A stretch of 64,000 nucleotides of DNA from Streptomyces griseoviridis (GCF_005222485.1 NZ_CP029078.1:3500001-3564000); one strand, 5' to 3'; shown: positions 9,018 to 17,497, numbered from the stretch's first letter. Program-made: numbers and translations. The notes: generated by a model from the sequence alone, not told the origin.

Positions 9018-9815
9018 TCAGCGGTAGGAGGCGCGGGTGCGGATCCTGGAGACCGCGGACAGGACGAGCAGGGTGGTGGCCATCAGGACCACGGCGACGG
9101 CGGAGCCGGTGAACAGCGCGCCCCGGTCGGTGGCCGCGTGGATCAGCACGGGCAACGGGGTCCAGTCGGGCGGGTAGAGCATCATCGTGGCGCTCAACTC
9201 GCCCATGGACAGGGCGAAGCAGAGTCCGGCGGCGGCGGTGAGCGAGGGCAGCAGGAGCGGCAGGGTGACCCGCCGCAGGACGTGGGCCGGGCGGGCGCCG
9301 AGGGAGGCGGCGGCCTGCGCGTAGGCGGGGTCGAGGCGGCCGAGCGCGGCCGACACGGACTGGTGGGCGAAGGCGGTGACCAGCACGGTGTGGGCGGCGA
9401 CGACGATCCACCGGGTGCCGTTGAGGAGCACGGGCGGCTGGGAGAAGGCGACCAGCACGGCCAGTCCGACGACCACCGAGGGCACCGCGACCGGCAGCAC
9501 GAACAGGGCGTCGAGGAACCGTCGTTGGCGTCTTCTCAGGGCGGCGCCCGCGAGCGCGGCCCAGGTGCCGGCGGTCAGCGCGAGCAGGCTCGCGGTGACG
9601 GCGGTGACGAGGCTGGTGGTGAGGGCCTGGAGGGCCTCGCCGCGGGTCGCCGTGCGGTAGTGGTCGAGGGTGGGGCCCGAGGGCAGGACGCCTGACCAGT
9701 GGGTGGCGAGGGAGGCGCCGAGGACGACGAGCAGCGGGAGGGCGAACAGCGGCACGAAGAGGGCGAGGAACAGCGCCCACACCGCCCACCTGGCCCGGCG
9801 GCTATGCACCAGCAC
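9018..9815 (-). CDS. ABC transporter permease (aminophosphonate import)
   Basis: A 265-residue inner-membrane permease with six predicted hydrophobic segments and the EAA-type loop near ASLGARPAHVLRRVTLPLL, which contacts the ATPase. The GTG start overlaps the preceding permease gene by 14 bp, indicating coupled translation. It pairs with the 302-residue permease to form the channel of the uptake system. Confidence 0.9.
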   Translation of the reverse strand: MLVHSRRARWAVWALFLALFVPLFALPLLVVLGASLATHWSGVLPSGPTLDHYRTATRGEALQALTTSLVTAVTASLLALTAGTWAALAGAALRRRQRRFLDALFVLPVAVPSVVVGLAVLVAFSQPPVLLNGTRWIVVAAHTVLVTAFAHQSVSAALGRLDPAYAQAAASLGARPAHVLRRVTLPLLLPSLTAAAGLCFALSMGELSATMMLYPPDWTPLPVLIHAATDRGALFTGSAVAVVLMATTLLVLSAVSRIRTRASYR

Positions 9816-10710
9816 GACGGTTCACCCCCCGGTAGAGGGCGTAGAGGCCCACGGAGATCAGGACGTTGACGACGGCGACCACGCAGGCGCCCGGGTAGTC
9901 GGACTCCAGGATCGCCTTGCTGTAGACGAGCATCGGCAGGGTCGTGACGCCTTTCGCGCCGGTGAACAGGACGATGCCGAACTCGTTGAGGCAGAGCACC
10001 AGGACGAGGCTGCCGCCGGAGGCGAGCGCGGGCAGCGCCTCCGGCAGGATCACCTGCCGCACGATGCGCGGGGCGCGTGCCCCGAGGCTGGCCGCGGCCT
10101 CCAGTTGGGCGGTGTCGAGCTGGGAGAACGCGGCGAGCAGGGGCCGCATCACGAACGGGGTGAAGTAGGTGATCTCGGCGAGCAGCACGCCCCAGGGCGT
10201 GGTGAGGAACCGGAAGGGTCCTTCGGTGGCGCCCGTGAGGTCCGTCCACAGCCCGCCCGCGATGCCGGTGGAGCCGTACACGAAGACCAGCGCGAGGGTG
10301 ATGAGGAAGGACGGGAAGGAGAGGAAGACGTCGACGAAGCGGGCGACGGCCCTGGCCCCGGGGAACGGCACGAACGCGATGACCAGCGCGAGCAGGAACC
10401 CGAGGAGCAGGCAGCCCGCGGTGGCCGCGAGCGCCAGCCAGACGGTGGTCCCGAGCGCCTGCCGGAACGCCTGCGAGGCGAAGACGTCGGTGTAGGGCCG
10501 CAGGGAGGTGCCGCCGGTGTCGGGGTGGAAGGACTGCCGGACGACGAGGGCGAGGGGGTAGAGGAAGAAGAAGGAGAGCAGCGCGACCGGGGGCAGCGTC
10601 CACAGCAACGGGCCTGCGGAGCGCGGGAGTCGGCTCCTGGGGGGCCGGTCCCGCGGGAGGGGGCGCGGCTGGTGGCCGACGGTCGGCCGGGTGCGGGTCG
10701 TCTCAGCCAT
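9802..10710 (-). CDS. ABC transporter permease (aminophosphonate import)
   Basis: A 302-residue permease with a Pro/Arg-rich cytoplasmic N terminus (~35 residues), six hydrophobic segments and the coupling loop AASLGARAPRIVRQVILPEALPA split between helices 4 and 5. It overlaps the ATPase gene by 8 bp and the next permease by 14 bp. Together with that permease it would form a heterodimeric channel of the type seen in 2-aminoethylphosphonate and iron(III) transporters. Confidence 0.9.
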   Translation of the reverse strand: MAETTRTRPTVGHQPRPLPRDRPPRSRLPRSAGPLLWTLPPVALLSFFFLYPLALVVRQSFHPDTGGTSLRPYTDVFASQAFRQALGTTVWLALAATAGCLLLGFLLALVIAFVPFPGARAVARFVDVFLSFPSFLITLALVFVYGSTGIAGGLWTDLTGATEGPFRFLTTPWGVLLAEITYFTPFVMRPLLAAFSQLDTAQLEAAASLGARAPRIVRQVILPEALPALASGGSLVLVLCLNEFGIVLFTGAKGVTTLPMLVYSKAILESDYPGACVVAVVNVLISVGLYALYRGVNRRAGA

Positions 10711-11749
10711 GTCCCACCCCGGCGGGCAGCAGCACCGCGTCCTCGGCGGCGAAGTGGACGGTGATCTCGGTGCCGTTGGCCGGTGTCCGGCGTGACTCCG
10801 GTACGTCGACGGTGAGTTCGTGGCCGCCGATGTCCAGCAGGAGGCGGTGGGTCGCGCCCCGCCACTGGATCTCGGTGACCGTGCCGGTCAGCCGGTTGGG
10901 TCCGTCGCCGAGGCCGATGAGATGCGGCCGGACGCACAGGGTGGCCCGCGCGCCGGGTGCCGCCGCCCCGGTGGCGACGGTCAACTCCGTCCCGGCGAAG
11001 GTGACGTTGCCGGCGCCGCAGGTCACCGGGAGCAGGTTGGCGTTGCCGACGAAGGACGCGGTGAACTCGTCGGCCGGTGTCCTGTACAGCTCGGCCGGGG
11101 TGCCGCAGGCCCGCAGCCTGGCCCGGTCCATCACCGCGATCCGGTCGGCGAGGGTCAGCGCCTCCAGTTGGTCGTGGGTCACGTACAGCATCGAGACGTC
11201 GGGCAACTCGCGGTGCAGTCGCGCGAGTTCGGCGAGCATCCCGGAGCGCAGCCGGGCGTCGAGCGCGGACAGCGGCTCGTCGAGCAGCAGCACACCCGGC
11301 CGGACGGCCAGCGCGCGGGCGATGGCGACGCGCTGCTGCTGGCCGCCGGAGAGTTCGCGCGGGTGGCGGCGGGCGAAGCCGGCCATGCCGGTCATCTCCA
11401 GGGCCTCGCCGACCCGGGCGCGGATCTCGGCGCGCGGTGTCCCGCGGGCCTTGAGGCCGAAGGCGACGTTCTCCTCGACCCGCAGGTGCGGGAAGAGGGC
11501 GTACTGCTGGACGACCATGCCGATGCCCCGGCGGTACGGCGGCAGGTCCGTGACGTCCCGCTCGCCGAGGAACACCCGCCCCGACTCCGGCCGTACGAAC
11601 CCGGCGACCGCCCGCAGCGCGGTGGTCTTGCCCGAGCCGGACGGCCCGAGCAGCGCCATCACCTCGCCGGGCGCGACGGTGAGGTCGAGGGAGTCGAGGA
11701 CGACGTCGCCGTCGTAGGCGACGGTGACGGAGTCGAAGCGGATGCCCAT
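10703..11749 (-). CDS. ABC transporter ATP-binding protein with TOBE domain
   Basis: A 348-residue ATPase. Walker A is GPSGSGKTT (~residue 35), the Q-loop region VVQQYALFPHL, the signature LSGGQQQRVAIARAL and Walker B LLLDEPLSALD. Residues ~245-345 form a TOBE-type regulatory domain, as in PotA/PhnT-type importers. ATG at 11749 is one base after the stop of the phosphonatase-like gene. It energises the two downstream-encoded permeases. Confidence 0.93.
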   Translation of the reverse strand: MGIRFDSVTVAYDGDVVLDSLDLTVAPGEVMALLGPSGSGKTTALRAVAGFVRPESGRVFLGERDVTDLPPYRRGIGMVVQQYALFPHLRVEENVAFGLKARGTPRAEIRARVGEALEMTGMAGFARRHPRELSGGQQQRVAIARALAVRPGVLLLDEPLSALDARLRSGMLAELARLHRELPDVSMLYVTHDQLEALTLADRIAVMDRARLRACGTPAELYRTPADEFTASFVGNANLLPVTCGAGNVTFAGTELTVATGAAAPGARATLCVRPHLIGLGDGPNRLTGTVTEIQWRGATHRLLLDIGGHELTVDVPESRRTPANGTEITVHFAAEDAVLLPAGVGHG

Positions 11750-11750
11750 G

Positions 11751-12443
11751 TCAGCCCAGCTCTCCGAGGAGCGCGGGCAGGTCGGCGACCGAGTCGACGA
11801 CGTGGGTGGCGCCCGCCGCGAGGAACGCGTCGTCGCCGTGCGCCCCGGTGCGCACCCCGGCGACCAGGCCCGCGCCCGCGCGGACCCCGCTGAGGATGTC
11901 GTACGAGGTGTCGCCGACGACCGCGACCTGGCGCACGTCGTCGGCGGCCCCGGTCCGCACCAGCGCTTCGAGGACCAGGTCGGGGTAGGGCCGGCCGCGG
12001 CCGCCGACGTCCGCGGGGCACAGGGTGAGCGGCACCAGGTCGCGCCAGCCGAGGGCGTCGAGCAGGGCGTCCTGGGTGACCCGGGCGAAGCCGGTGGTCA
12101 GGACGACGGTCCGGCCGCCCGCGAGGAGCGTCTCGATGGTCTCGCGGGCGCCGGGCACCGGGGCGGTCAGACCGGAGTCGACGAGTTCGCCGTAGGCCCT
12201 CTCGAAGGCGGAGTTGGCCTGTTGGGCCCGCTCCTCGCTGCCGAACAGGTGCCGGAACACGGAGATCTTGGACTCGCCCATGGTGGCGCGGACGTAGGCG
12301 AGGTGCTCGGTGTGCTGGGCCGATCCGGCGGCGACGCCGAGCGCGTCGGCCGCGGCGGCGAAGGCGCGCTCGACCAGGCCGCCGTCGGCGACGGTGGTGC
12401 CGGCCATGTCGAGCACGACGAGCCGGATGTCCGGTGATGTCAC
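11751..12443 (-). CDS. Phosphonatase-like HAD hydrolase (PhnX-like, TIGR03351 type)
   Basis: A 230-residue HAD hydrolase. The nucleophile Asp12 lies in LDMAGTT, the motif typical of phosphonoacetaldehyde hydrolase. A cap-domain MGESK motif puts Lys59 where phosphonatases form a Schiff base, and VVGDTSYDILSG is the acidic motif. Known relatives with this context are proposed to cleave the C-P bond of a modified phosphonoacetaldehyde. GTG at 12443 is preferred (AAGGA nearby, MTSPDIRL start); an ATG at 12479 that overlaps the oxidase stop is the alternative. It is second in the operon. Confidence 0.88.
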   Translation of the reverse strand: MTSPDIRLVVLDMAGTTVADGGLVERAFAAAADALGVAAGSAQHTEHLAYVRATMGESKISVFRHLFGSEERAQQANSAFERAYGELVDSGLTAPVPGARETIETLLAGGRTVVLTTGFARVTQDALLDALGWRDLVPLTLCPADVGGRGRPYPDLVLEALVRTGAADDVRQVAVVGDTSYDILSGVRAGAGLVAGVRTGAHGDDAFLAAGATHVVDSVADLPALLGELG

Positions 12444-12472
12444 GGTGGGTTCCTTGCTCTCTGTCACGTTGC

Positions 12473-13597
12473 TCACCATCCAAGTGCGTCGGCGGTCGTC
12501 TCGGCGACGGCGGGCGAGCAGGTCATGCCGCGCCCGCCGGGCCCGGTGACCAACCACACGCCGTCGCGCACGAGTTGGCGGTGCACGACCCGCGAAGGGT
12601 CGGTGCACTGGGCGTACACCCCGGCCCAGCGCCGCCTGATCCTGGGCAGCGGCCGGCCGAGCAGGGACTCGACGACGCCCACGAGGTGGTCGTAGGGGTC
12701 TTCGAGGGTGTCGAAGGCGAACGGATGCTCGTACTCGTGGGTGTCGCCGATGGTCAGCGAGCCGTCGGCGCGCTGCACCATGAGCAGTTGCATCCGGTGT
12801 TCGGCGGCCGTCCGCGCCTGCGGCTGCCCGGCGCCGAGGGCGTCGAGGGCGGGCGAGGCATAGGCCGGGTAGTAGCGGAAGCTGTCCGCGTCGGCGACCG
12901 AGGTGGTGAGCGGCTCGCCCAGCGGCTCGGTCTGCATCATCTGCAACCGCACCCTGCGCACCGGCAGTTCGGGCCCAGCCAGCTCGCGGACGAGGCCGCC
13001 GAGCCAGGCTCCCGTGCACAGCACGACGACATCGGCGCGGTGGGTGTCGCCGTGGTCGTCGCGGACGGTGCCCGGCCCTGTCACCTCGCGGACCTCGCGG
13101 CCCGGCAGGAAGGTGTAGAGCGGGGACTTCGACAGCTCCTCGCGCAGGGCGAGCTGGGCGGTGCGCGGTTCGACGGCCGCGTCCCGCTCGCAGTACAGGG
13201 CGGCGGTGAACTCGCCGCGCAGGGCCGGGTTGAGGGCGCGGGCCTCGCCGGGCGTCAGCAGCTTGTACCCGCGGGCGGCGGCGTCGTCCCGGGCGACGGC
13301 GGCCTCGGCGACGGCGAGTTCGAGGGGGCCGCGCACCGGGGTCAGGGAGCCGTTGGCGCGGAACCCGAGTCCGGGTACCCGGCCTCCGATGTCCTCCCAC
13401 AACTCCCTTGCGCGCAGGGCCGTTTCCAGCTCCGCGCCGCCCGCCCGGCCACTGACCCAGATCTGGCCGAAGTTGCGCAGCGAGGCGCCGCGCGCCTCCG
13501 CCTCGCGTTCGATCTGGACGACCTGATGGCCGCGTTCCACTGCGTGCCAGGCGTGCATGGTGCCCACCACGCCTGCTCCGACGACTGTCACTCTCAC
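12473..13597 (-). CDS. FAD-dependent oxidoreductase of the aminophosphonate type (TIGR03364-like)
   Basis: A 374-residue DAO-type flavoprotein. The dinucleotide motif VVGAGVVG is at the very N terminus, and RGASLRNFGQIW follows near residue 45. The C-terminal VTGPGGRGMTCSPAVAE closes the FAD site. Proteins of this clade sit beside PhnX-like hydrolases and phosphonate transporters and are proposed to oxidatively deaminate an aminophosphonate to the aldehyde used by the hydrolase. GTG at 13597 is chosen for its GAGGAG ten bases upstream and its start right at the FAD motif; the open frame runs 72 bases further without one. First gene of the leftward catabolic/transport operon. Confidence 0.9.
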   Translation of the reverse strand: MRVTVVGAGVVGTMHAWHAVERGHQVVQIEREAEARGASLRNFGQIWVSGRAGGAELETALRARELWEDIGGRVPGLGFRANGSLTPVRGPLELAVAEAAVARDDAAARGYKLLTPGEARALNPALRGEFTAALYCERDAAVEPRTAQLALREELSKSPLYTFLPGREVREVTGPGTVRDDHGDTHRADVVVLCTGAWLGGLVRELAGPELPVRRVRLQMMQTEPLGEPLTTSVADADSFRYYPAYASPALDALGAGQPQARTAAEHRMQLLMVQRADGSLTIGDTHEYEHPFAFDTLEDPYDHLVGVVESLLGRPLPRIRRRWAGVYAQCTDPSRVVHRQLVRDGVWLVTGPGGRGMTCSPAVAETTADALGW

Positions 13598-13661
13598 GAC
13601 GGTCACGCTCCTCGCGCTGGGGGAACCGGAGGAATCCGGCTGTCGACGAAAGCCTGAACGA

Positions 13662-13700
13662 CCCATCACGTTTGGGCTAGACCCGTTACCTTTTCGTGAT
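13662..13700. promoter_or_regulatory. Candidate GntR operator upstream of the aminophosphonate operon
   Basis: Between the FAD oxidase start and the regulator stop, a near-palindrome GGGCTAGACCC (13674-13684) lies inside a wider inverted pair ATCACG (13665-13670) and CGTGAT (13694-13699). GntR/UTRA regulators often use CTAGAC-type palindromes. The assignment is inferred from position. Confidence 0.35.
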
Positions 13701-13731
13701 ACGAGTGGTCGTCCGGGTGTCTGTCGTCCTC

Positions 13732-13829
13732 GTCCGGGAGTCCGACGTCCTGACGCCCCTCGGCGCCCTGCCAGGTCTATGTCGTCCGGGGGTCCGTCGT
13801 CCTGACGCCCCCCGGCGCCCTGCCAGGTC
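13732..13829. repeat. 46-bp direct repeat, two copies
   Basis: A 46-bp sequence beginning GTCCGGG and ending CTGCCAGGTC occurs at 13732-13777 and again at 13784-13829 with three differences, a 52-bp period. It lies between the GntR gene and the oxidase gene and is followed by CAGCCCTTCAGCC-type short repeats to 13889. Confidence 0.85.
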
Positions 13830-13889
13830 AGCCGTCAGCCCTTCAGCCCTTCAGCCTTTCGGCCCTCCAGCCGGTCAGCCGTCCGCCGG

Positions 13890-14645
13890 TCAGCCGCGCA
13901 GCCGGGTGGTGAAGGAGAACCGGTCGCCCCGGTACAGCGACCGCACCCGCTCCAGCGGACGCCCCTCGGTGTCCCGCGAGACCCGGTGGATCAGCAGCAT
14001 CGGCAGGGCCGGCGGGGTGCCGATGAGCAGCGCCTCACGCGGGGTGGCGAGCACGGTCTCGATGCGTTCGTCGGCGTCCCCGAAGCCGATGCCACGGTCG
14101 CGGAGGTAGGCGTAGAAGGACGAGTCGGGGTCGAAGCCGGAGCCGAGGTCGGGGACCCGGGCCACGGCGACGTAGGTGGATTCGAGGCCCACCCGCTCCT
14201 CGTCGGCGAGCAGCACCCGCTCCAGGTGCCAGACCGGCTCGCCGCGCTCCAGGCCGGTCTCGGCGGCGAGCGGCTCGGGGCAGGGGAACCGGTCGAGGGT
14301 GACGAGGCTGCGGCCGGGGGTACGGCCCTGGCGCCGAACCCCCTCGGTGTAGCTGGCCAGGGAGATCGGCTGCTCCAGCTTGGGGCCCGCGACGACCGTC
14401 CCGCGCCCCTGCCTGCGCAGCTTGCCTTCGAGCACCAGTTCGCGCAGCGCCTGCCTGACGGTCTCCCGCGCGACGCCGTACCGCTCGGACAGATCGCGCT
14501 CGGTGGGGATCAGGGCCCCCTCCCCCAGCTCGCCGACGAGATCGTCGATCCGGGCCTTGACGGCGTAGTACTTCGGAATGCGCCCGTGCTCCGGAATGCC
14601 GGAGCGGACGGGGGCGCCGGGGGCCTGGTCGTTCGGGTAGTCCAC
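13890..14645 (-). CDS. GntR/HutC-family regulator with UTRA domain
   Basis: A 251-residue transcription regulator. Residues ~25-90 are the winged-helix GntR DNA-binding domain (recognition region DLSERYGVARETVRQALRELVLEG), and residues ~110-245 are a UTRA ligand-binding domain ending in RSLYRGDRFSFTTRL. It is upstream of, and colinear with, the aminophosphonate operon and probably controls it in response to a phosphonate ligand (inference from position). The GTG start is the first in the frame. Confidence 0.92.
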   Translation of the reverse strand: MDYPNDQAPGAPVRSGIPEHGRIPKYYAVKARIDDLVGELGEGALIPTERDLSERYGVARETVRQALRELVLEGKLRRQGRGTVVAGPKLEQPISLASYTEGVRRQGRTPGRSLVTLDRFPCPEPLAAETGLERGEPVWHLERVLLADEERVGLESTYVAVARVPDLGSGFDPDSSFYAYLRDRGIGFGDADERIETVLATPREALLIGTPPALPMLLIHRVSRDTEGRPLERVRSLYRGDRFSFTTRLRG

Positions 14646-14699
14646 GCAGGGATCGTCGCAGACGGCGCCCGCCGCTCCCGAGGGCGGCCCGGCGCCCGG

Positions 14700-15695
14700 T
14701 CAGCGGCGCCCGCGGGCCACCAGCAGGGCGCCGCCGGTGACGAGCAGGACGGCGGCGAGCGCCAGAATCCCCCGGGCGCCGGTCAGCCCGGTGGCGGCGA
14801 GTTCGTCGGCGAGCGGCAGCCTCCGCCCACCGTCGGCGGAGCCGGCCGATGACGACGGGGTCGGGGACGAGGTCGGGGACAGCGACGGGGGCTGGGTTCC
14901 GGAGGGCCTGCCCGAGGGAGGCACGGCGCCGGACGCCGACGCCGACGCGGCGGGCGTCGACGACCGTCCCGGCGGCGGCGCGACGACGGGTCCTGAGGCG
15001 TCCGGGGAAGGGGCGGCGGAGGCGGCTCGGGAAGGGGCGGCGGTCGCGGCGGCGCTGGACCTCGGGGCGACGCCGGTGTCGGAGTCGGGGTCGGTGTCGG
15101 AGTCGGGGCCCTCCTCCACGCGGAAGGCGTAGTCGTTCGACCGCCCGACCCACTCGCCCTTGTTCCCGCGCCGCTGCACGACGGCCGCCTTGACGGTGAC
15201 GTCGTTCGGCACGGCGTCCGCGGCGAACGCGAGCCGCACCGTCACGGAGACGGTCTTCTTCGGGCCGACGGTGAACCCGGGGAACCCGTCGTCGAAGGCG
15301 CCGACCAGTTCGTCCTCGTCGGTGGTCTCGAAGTGGACGGGGTGGGCGCGGCGGTCGGCGTCGTCGAACTCCAGCCGCGTCTGGTCGGGCCGCAGCTCGC
15401 GCCGCTCGTCGACGAGGACGACGACGGGATGGACGTCGCCGCAGCTGCGGTCGGTGGTGTTGGTGAGCTTCACCGACCAGGCCACGGGCCCGCCCCCGGC
15501 CCGGTAGGTGTCGGGCCCGCCCTCGATCCGGGTGGTGAGCGGGAAACGGGGCCCGTCGGCGCAGGGGGCGACGGCGGGGGCAGCGGGGACGGCGGGGGCA
15601 GCGGGAACGCCGGGGCCGGCCTGGGCGGGCGGCTCGGCGACGAGGAGAGGGGCGGCTGCGGCAAGGCAGAGGGCAAGGGACGAGCACAGTCGCAT
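14700..15695 (-). CDS. Cell-wall protein with LAATG sortase E signal
   Basis: A 331-residue surface protein of unknown role. An N-terminal signal peptide is followed by a ~170-residue beta-rich domain with two cysteines (APCADG, RSCGDV), then ~100 residues of Ser/Ala/Pro-rich linker. It ends with DELAATG, a hydrophobic helix and an RGRR tail. LAxTG is the recognition motif of Streptomyces class E sortases, and one such enzyme is encoded at 33202-34008. The short repeat DSDTDPDSDTG precedes the linker. ATG at 15695 starts a classical signal peptide but has only a weak ribosome-binding site; GTG at 15701 is the alternative. Confidence 0.87.
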   Translation of the reverse strand: MRLCSSLALCLAAAAPLLVAEPPAQAGPGVPAAPAVPAAPAVAPCADGPRFPLTTRIEGGPDTYRAGGGPVAWSVKLTNTTDRSCGDVHPVVVLVDERRELRPDQTRLEFDDADRRAHPVHFETTDEDELVGAFDDGFPGFTVGPKKTVSVTVRLAFAADAVPNDVTVKAAVVQRRGNKGEWVGRSNDYAFRVEEGPDSDTDPDSDTGVAPRSSAAATAAPSRAASAAPSPDASGPVVAPPPGRSSTPAASASASGAVPPSGRPSGTQPPSLSPTSSPTPSSSAGSADGGRRLPLADELAATGLTGARGILALAAVLLVTGGALLVARGRR

Positions 15696-15814
15696 GAACA
15701 CGGGATCTTGGCGGGCGGGGTCGCGGGAGGGGCGCCGACACTCCGAGGGGCGGGGAGAGTCCGCCCGATGAGAGTAATAACTGACTGTCGGATGATGTGG
15801 ACGGAAGGAAGACG

Positions 15815-16032
15815 GTCTGGTCCGCCGCACGAAAGGGATCCCCGCCCGGTCCTCCGCAGGCGGGGACAACGGTCCGGTCCGCCGCACGAAGGGACAAGGG
15901 TCCCGTCCACCACACGCGGGACCGTCCGGTCCGCCGCACGCGGGGACAACCGTCCGGTCCACCGCACGAAGGGACAACGGTCCCGTCCGCCGCACGCGAG
16001 GACAACCGTCCGATCCACCGCACGCGGGGGCC
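15815..16032. repeat. Tandem array of a 28-bp unit, eight copies
   Basis: Units begin at 15815, 15844, 15872, 15900, 15924, 15952, 15980 and 16008; most are exactly 28 bp, one is 29 and one has lost 4 bases. The unit starts GTCCGGTCCGCCGCACG and ends GGGACAAC(G/C), with alternating GAAG/GCGG versions in the middle. 28 is not a multiple of three, no frame is conserved, and there are no spacers, so it is neither coding nor a CRISPR array. Confidence 0.9.
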
Positions 16033-16190
16033 GCGGCTCAGCCCCTCCGCACAGGGGCTGCGGCTACCCGCCCCCGCAGGAACCGCGGCTCAGCCCCCTC
16101 TCCGCGAACAGGGACCGCGGCTCAGCCCCCCCTCCGCGCACAGGCGCCGCGGCTCAGCCTCCCCCTCCGCGCACAGCGACAGCGGCTCAG
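16031..16190. repeat. Second tandem array, ~32-bp unit
   Basis: Copies of CCGCGGCTCAGCC followed by a C-rich stretch and CCGCGCACAG begin at 16031, 16083, 16115, 16147 and 16180. Spacing is 32-33 bp after the first, diverged, interval. Shorter CAGCCCGTCCCCCT units continue to the ROK gene stop at 16250. With the 28-bp array this fills the 554-bp gap 15696-16249; no gene is seen in it. Confidence 0.85.
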
Positions 16191-16249
16191 CCCGTCGCCC
16201 TCAGCCCGTCCCCCTCGGCCCGTCCCCCTCGGCCCGCAGGAGCGGCGGC

Positions 16250-17497
16250 TCAGTCGTCCGCCCGGCCGAAGACCGGCGCGAGCACCAGTTGGGCCGCGCC
16301 ATCCGCGACTCCGCCCGCCGCCACGCGGACCGGCAGCGGCGGCTCGCCCGTGCGGTGGGCGCGGGCGTCGAGCACCTCGGTCACACCCCGGAGGAAAGGT
16401 TCCGGCGCCTCGGTGACCGTGCGCCCGCCGATGAGCACCAGGTCGACGTCGAGCAGCGCGACGAGATTGGCCGCGCCGACGCCGAGAACGCGGCCCGCCT
16501 CCGGCAGGTCGCCGCGCGCCACCGCGGCCAGGCAGAGCGCCTCGACGCAGCCGCGGTCGCCGCACCCGCACAGCGGCCCGCCCCACTGCACGACCTGGTG
16601 GCCGAACTCCCCGGCGCCGGTCCTGGCCCCCCGGTGCACGGCCCCGCCGAGCACGAGACCGGCGCCGAGCCCGGTGCCGAAGTACAGGTAGGCGAAGGAC
16701 GAGCCGCTGCCGCCCGCCGCGCCGCCGAGGGCGAGGCCGAGCGCGGCGGCGTTGGTGTCCTTGTCGACGACGACCGGCACCCCGAGCCGCCGCGCCAGCG
16801 CGTCCCGCAGCGGAAACCCGTCCCACTCGGGGAATCCCGTGACGCGATGCAGGACGCCACGGAGATGGTCGAGCGGCCCGGGAAGGGCGACACCGACCCC
16901 GAGGACGGAGACCCCGAGGGCGGAGACCCCGACGTCGGAGCCCGCGAGGGCGGAGACCCCGAGAGGCCCCGCGCCCCCGAGAGGCGCCGCGCCCCCGAGA
17001 CCGCCCCGGTCACCGCCGTCACTTCTCGACGGCCCCTCCGCCGCCTCCAGGCTCGCCACCCCCGCCGTCACCTCGCGCACCACCAGCTCCACGACCCCCT
17101 CGGCCCCCACCCCGAAGTCCGCGGGCGCCCACCGCTGCGCCACCACGGTTCCCGCCAGGTCGACCAGGACCGTGCGCACCCCGTCCCGGTCGAGGTGGAC
17201 GCCCACCGCGTGTCCCGCCTCCGGCACCAGGCGCAGCAGGGTGCGGGGCTTGCCGCCGGTGGAGGCACGGTGGCCCGCCTCCGCCGCGAGCCCCTCCTCC
17301 CGCAGCCGCGCCGTGATCTTGCTGACCGCCTGGGGGGTGAGCCCGGTCCGCTCGGCGAGTTCCAGCCGGCTGACGCCCCCGGCACCGGCGGCCCGCAGCA
17401 GATCGAGCACCAGCGCGGTGTTGTGACTGCGCACGGCGAGCAGATTGGCGCCCCCGGCCCCGGCCCCCTTCACCGCGGCCCACCCGGGCGAGCGCAC
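16250..17497 (-). CDS. ROK-family transcriptional repressor
   Basis: About 415 residues. An N-terminal winged helix (VSRLELAERTGLTPQAVSKIT) precedes a ROK sugar-kinase-like domain with DKDTNAAALG, YFGTGLGAGLV and the zinc motif GEFGHQVVQWGGPLCGCGDRGCVE. ROK repressors of this kind sense sugars. An Ala/Gly/Val-rich insert of ~45 residues (DNA 16889-17010) interrupts the ATPase fold and is made of 15- and 18-bp DNA repeats. The start is uncertain: GTG 17497 gives a normal length, but the frame stays open through low-complexity Gly/Asp/His codons to ATG 17740. It faces the Gfo/Idh gene across a palindrome that it probably binds. Confidence 0.85.
   Translation of the reverse strand: MRSPGWAAVKGAGAGGANLLAVRSHNTALVLDLLRAAGAGGVSRLELAERTGLTPQAVSKITARLREEGLAAEAGHRASTGGKPRTLLRLVPEAGHAVGVHLDRDGVRTVLVDLAGTVVAQRWAPADFGVGAEGVVELVVREVTAGVASLEAAEGPSRSDGGDRGGLGGAAPLGGAGPLGVSALAGSDVGVSALGVSVLGVGVALPGPLDHLRGVLHRVTGFPEWDGFPLRDALARRLGVPVVVDKDTNAAALGLALGGAAGGSGSSFAYLYFGTGLGAGLVLGGAVHRGARTGAGEFGHQVVQWGGPLCGCGDRGCVEALCLAAVARGDLPEAGRVLGVGAANLVALLDVDLVLIGGRTVTEAPEPFLRGVTEVLDARAHRTGEPPLPVRVAAGGVADGAAQLVLAPVFGRADD

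Noticed and set aside
7915..9789. Fusion of permease and binding protein suggested by one open frame
   Set aside because: The upstream part is an out-of-frame, Arg/Pro-rich reading of the permease gene; the binding protein has its own signal peptide and ribosome-binding site.
15815..16032. Possible CRISPR array at the 28-bp repeats
   Set aside because: Units are directly contiguous with no unique spacers, and no cas genes are present.
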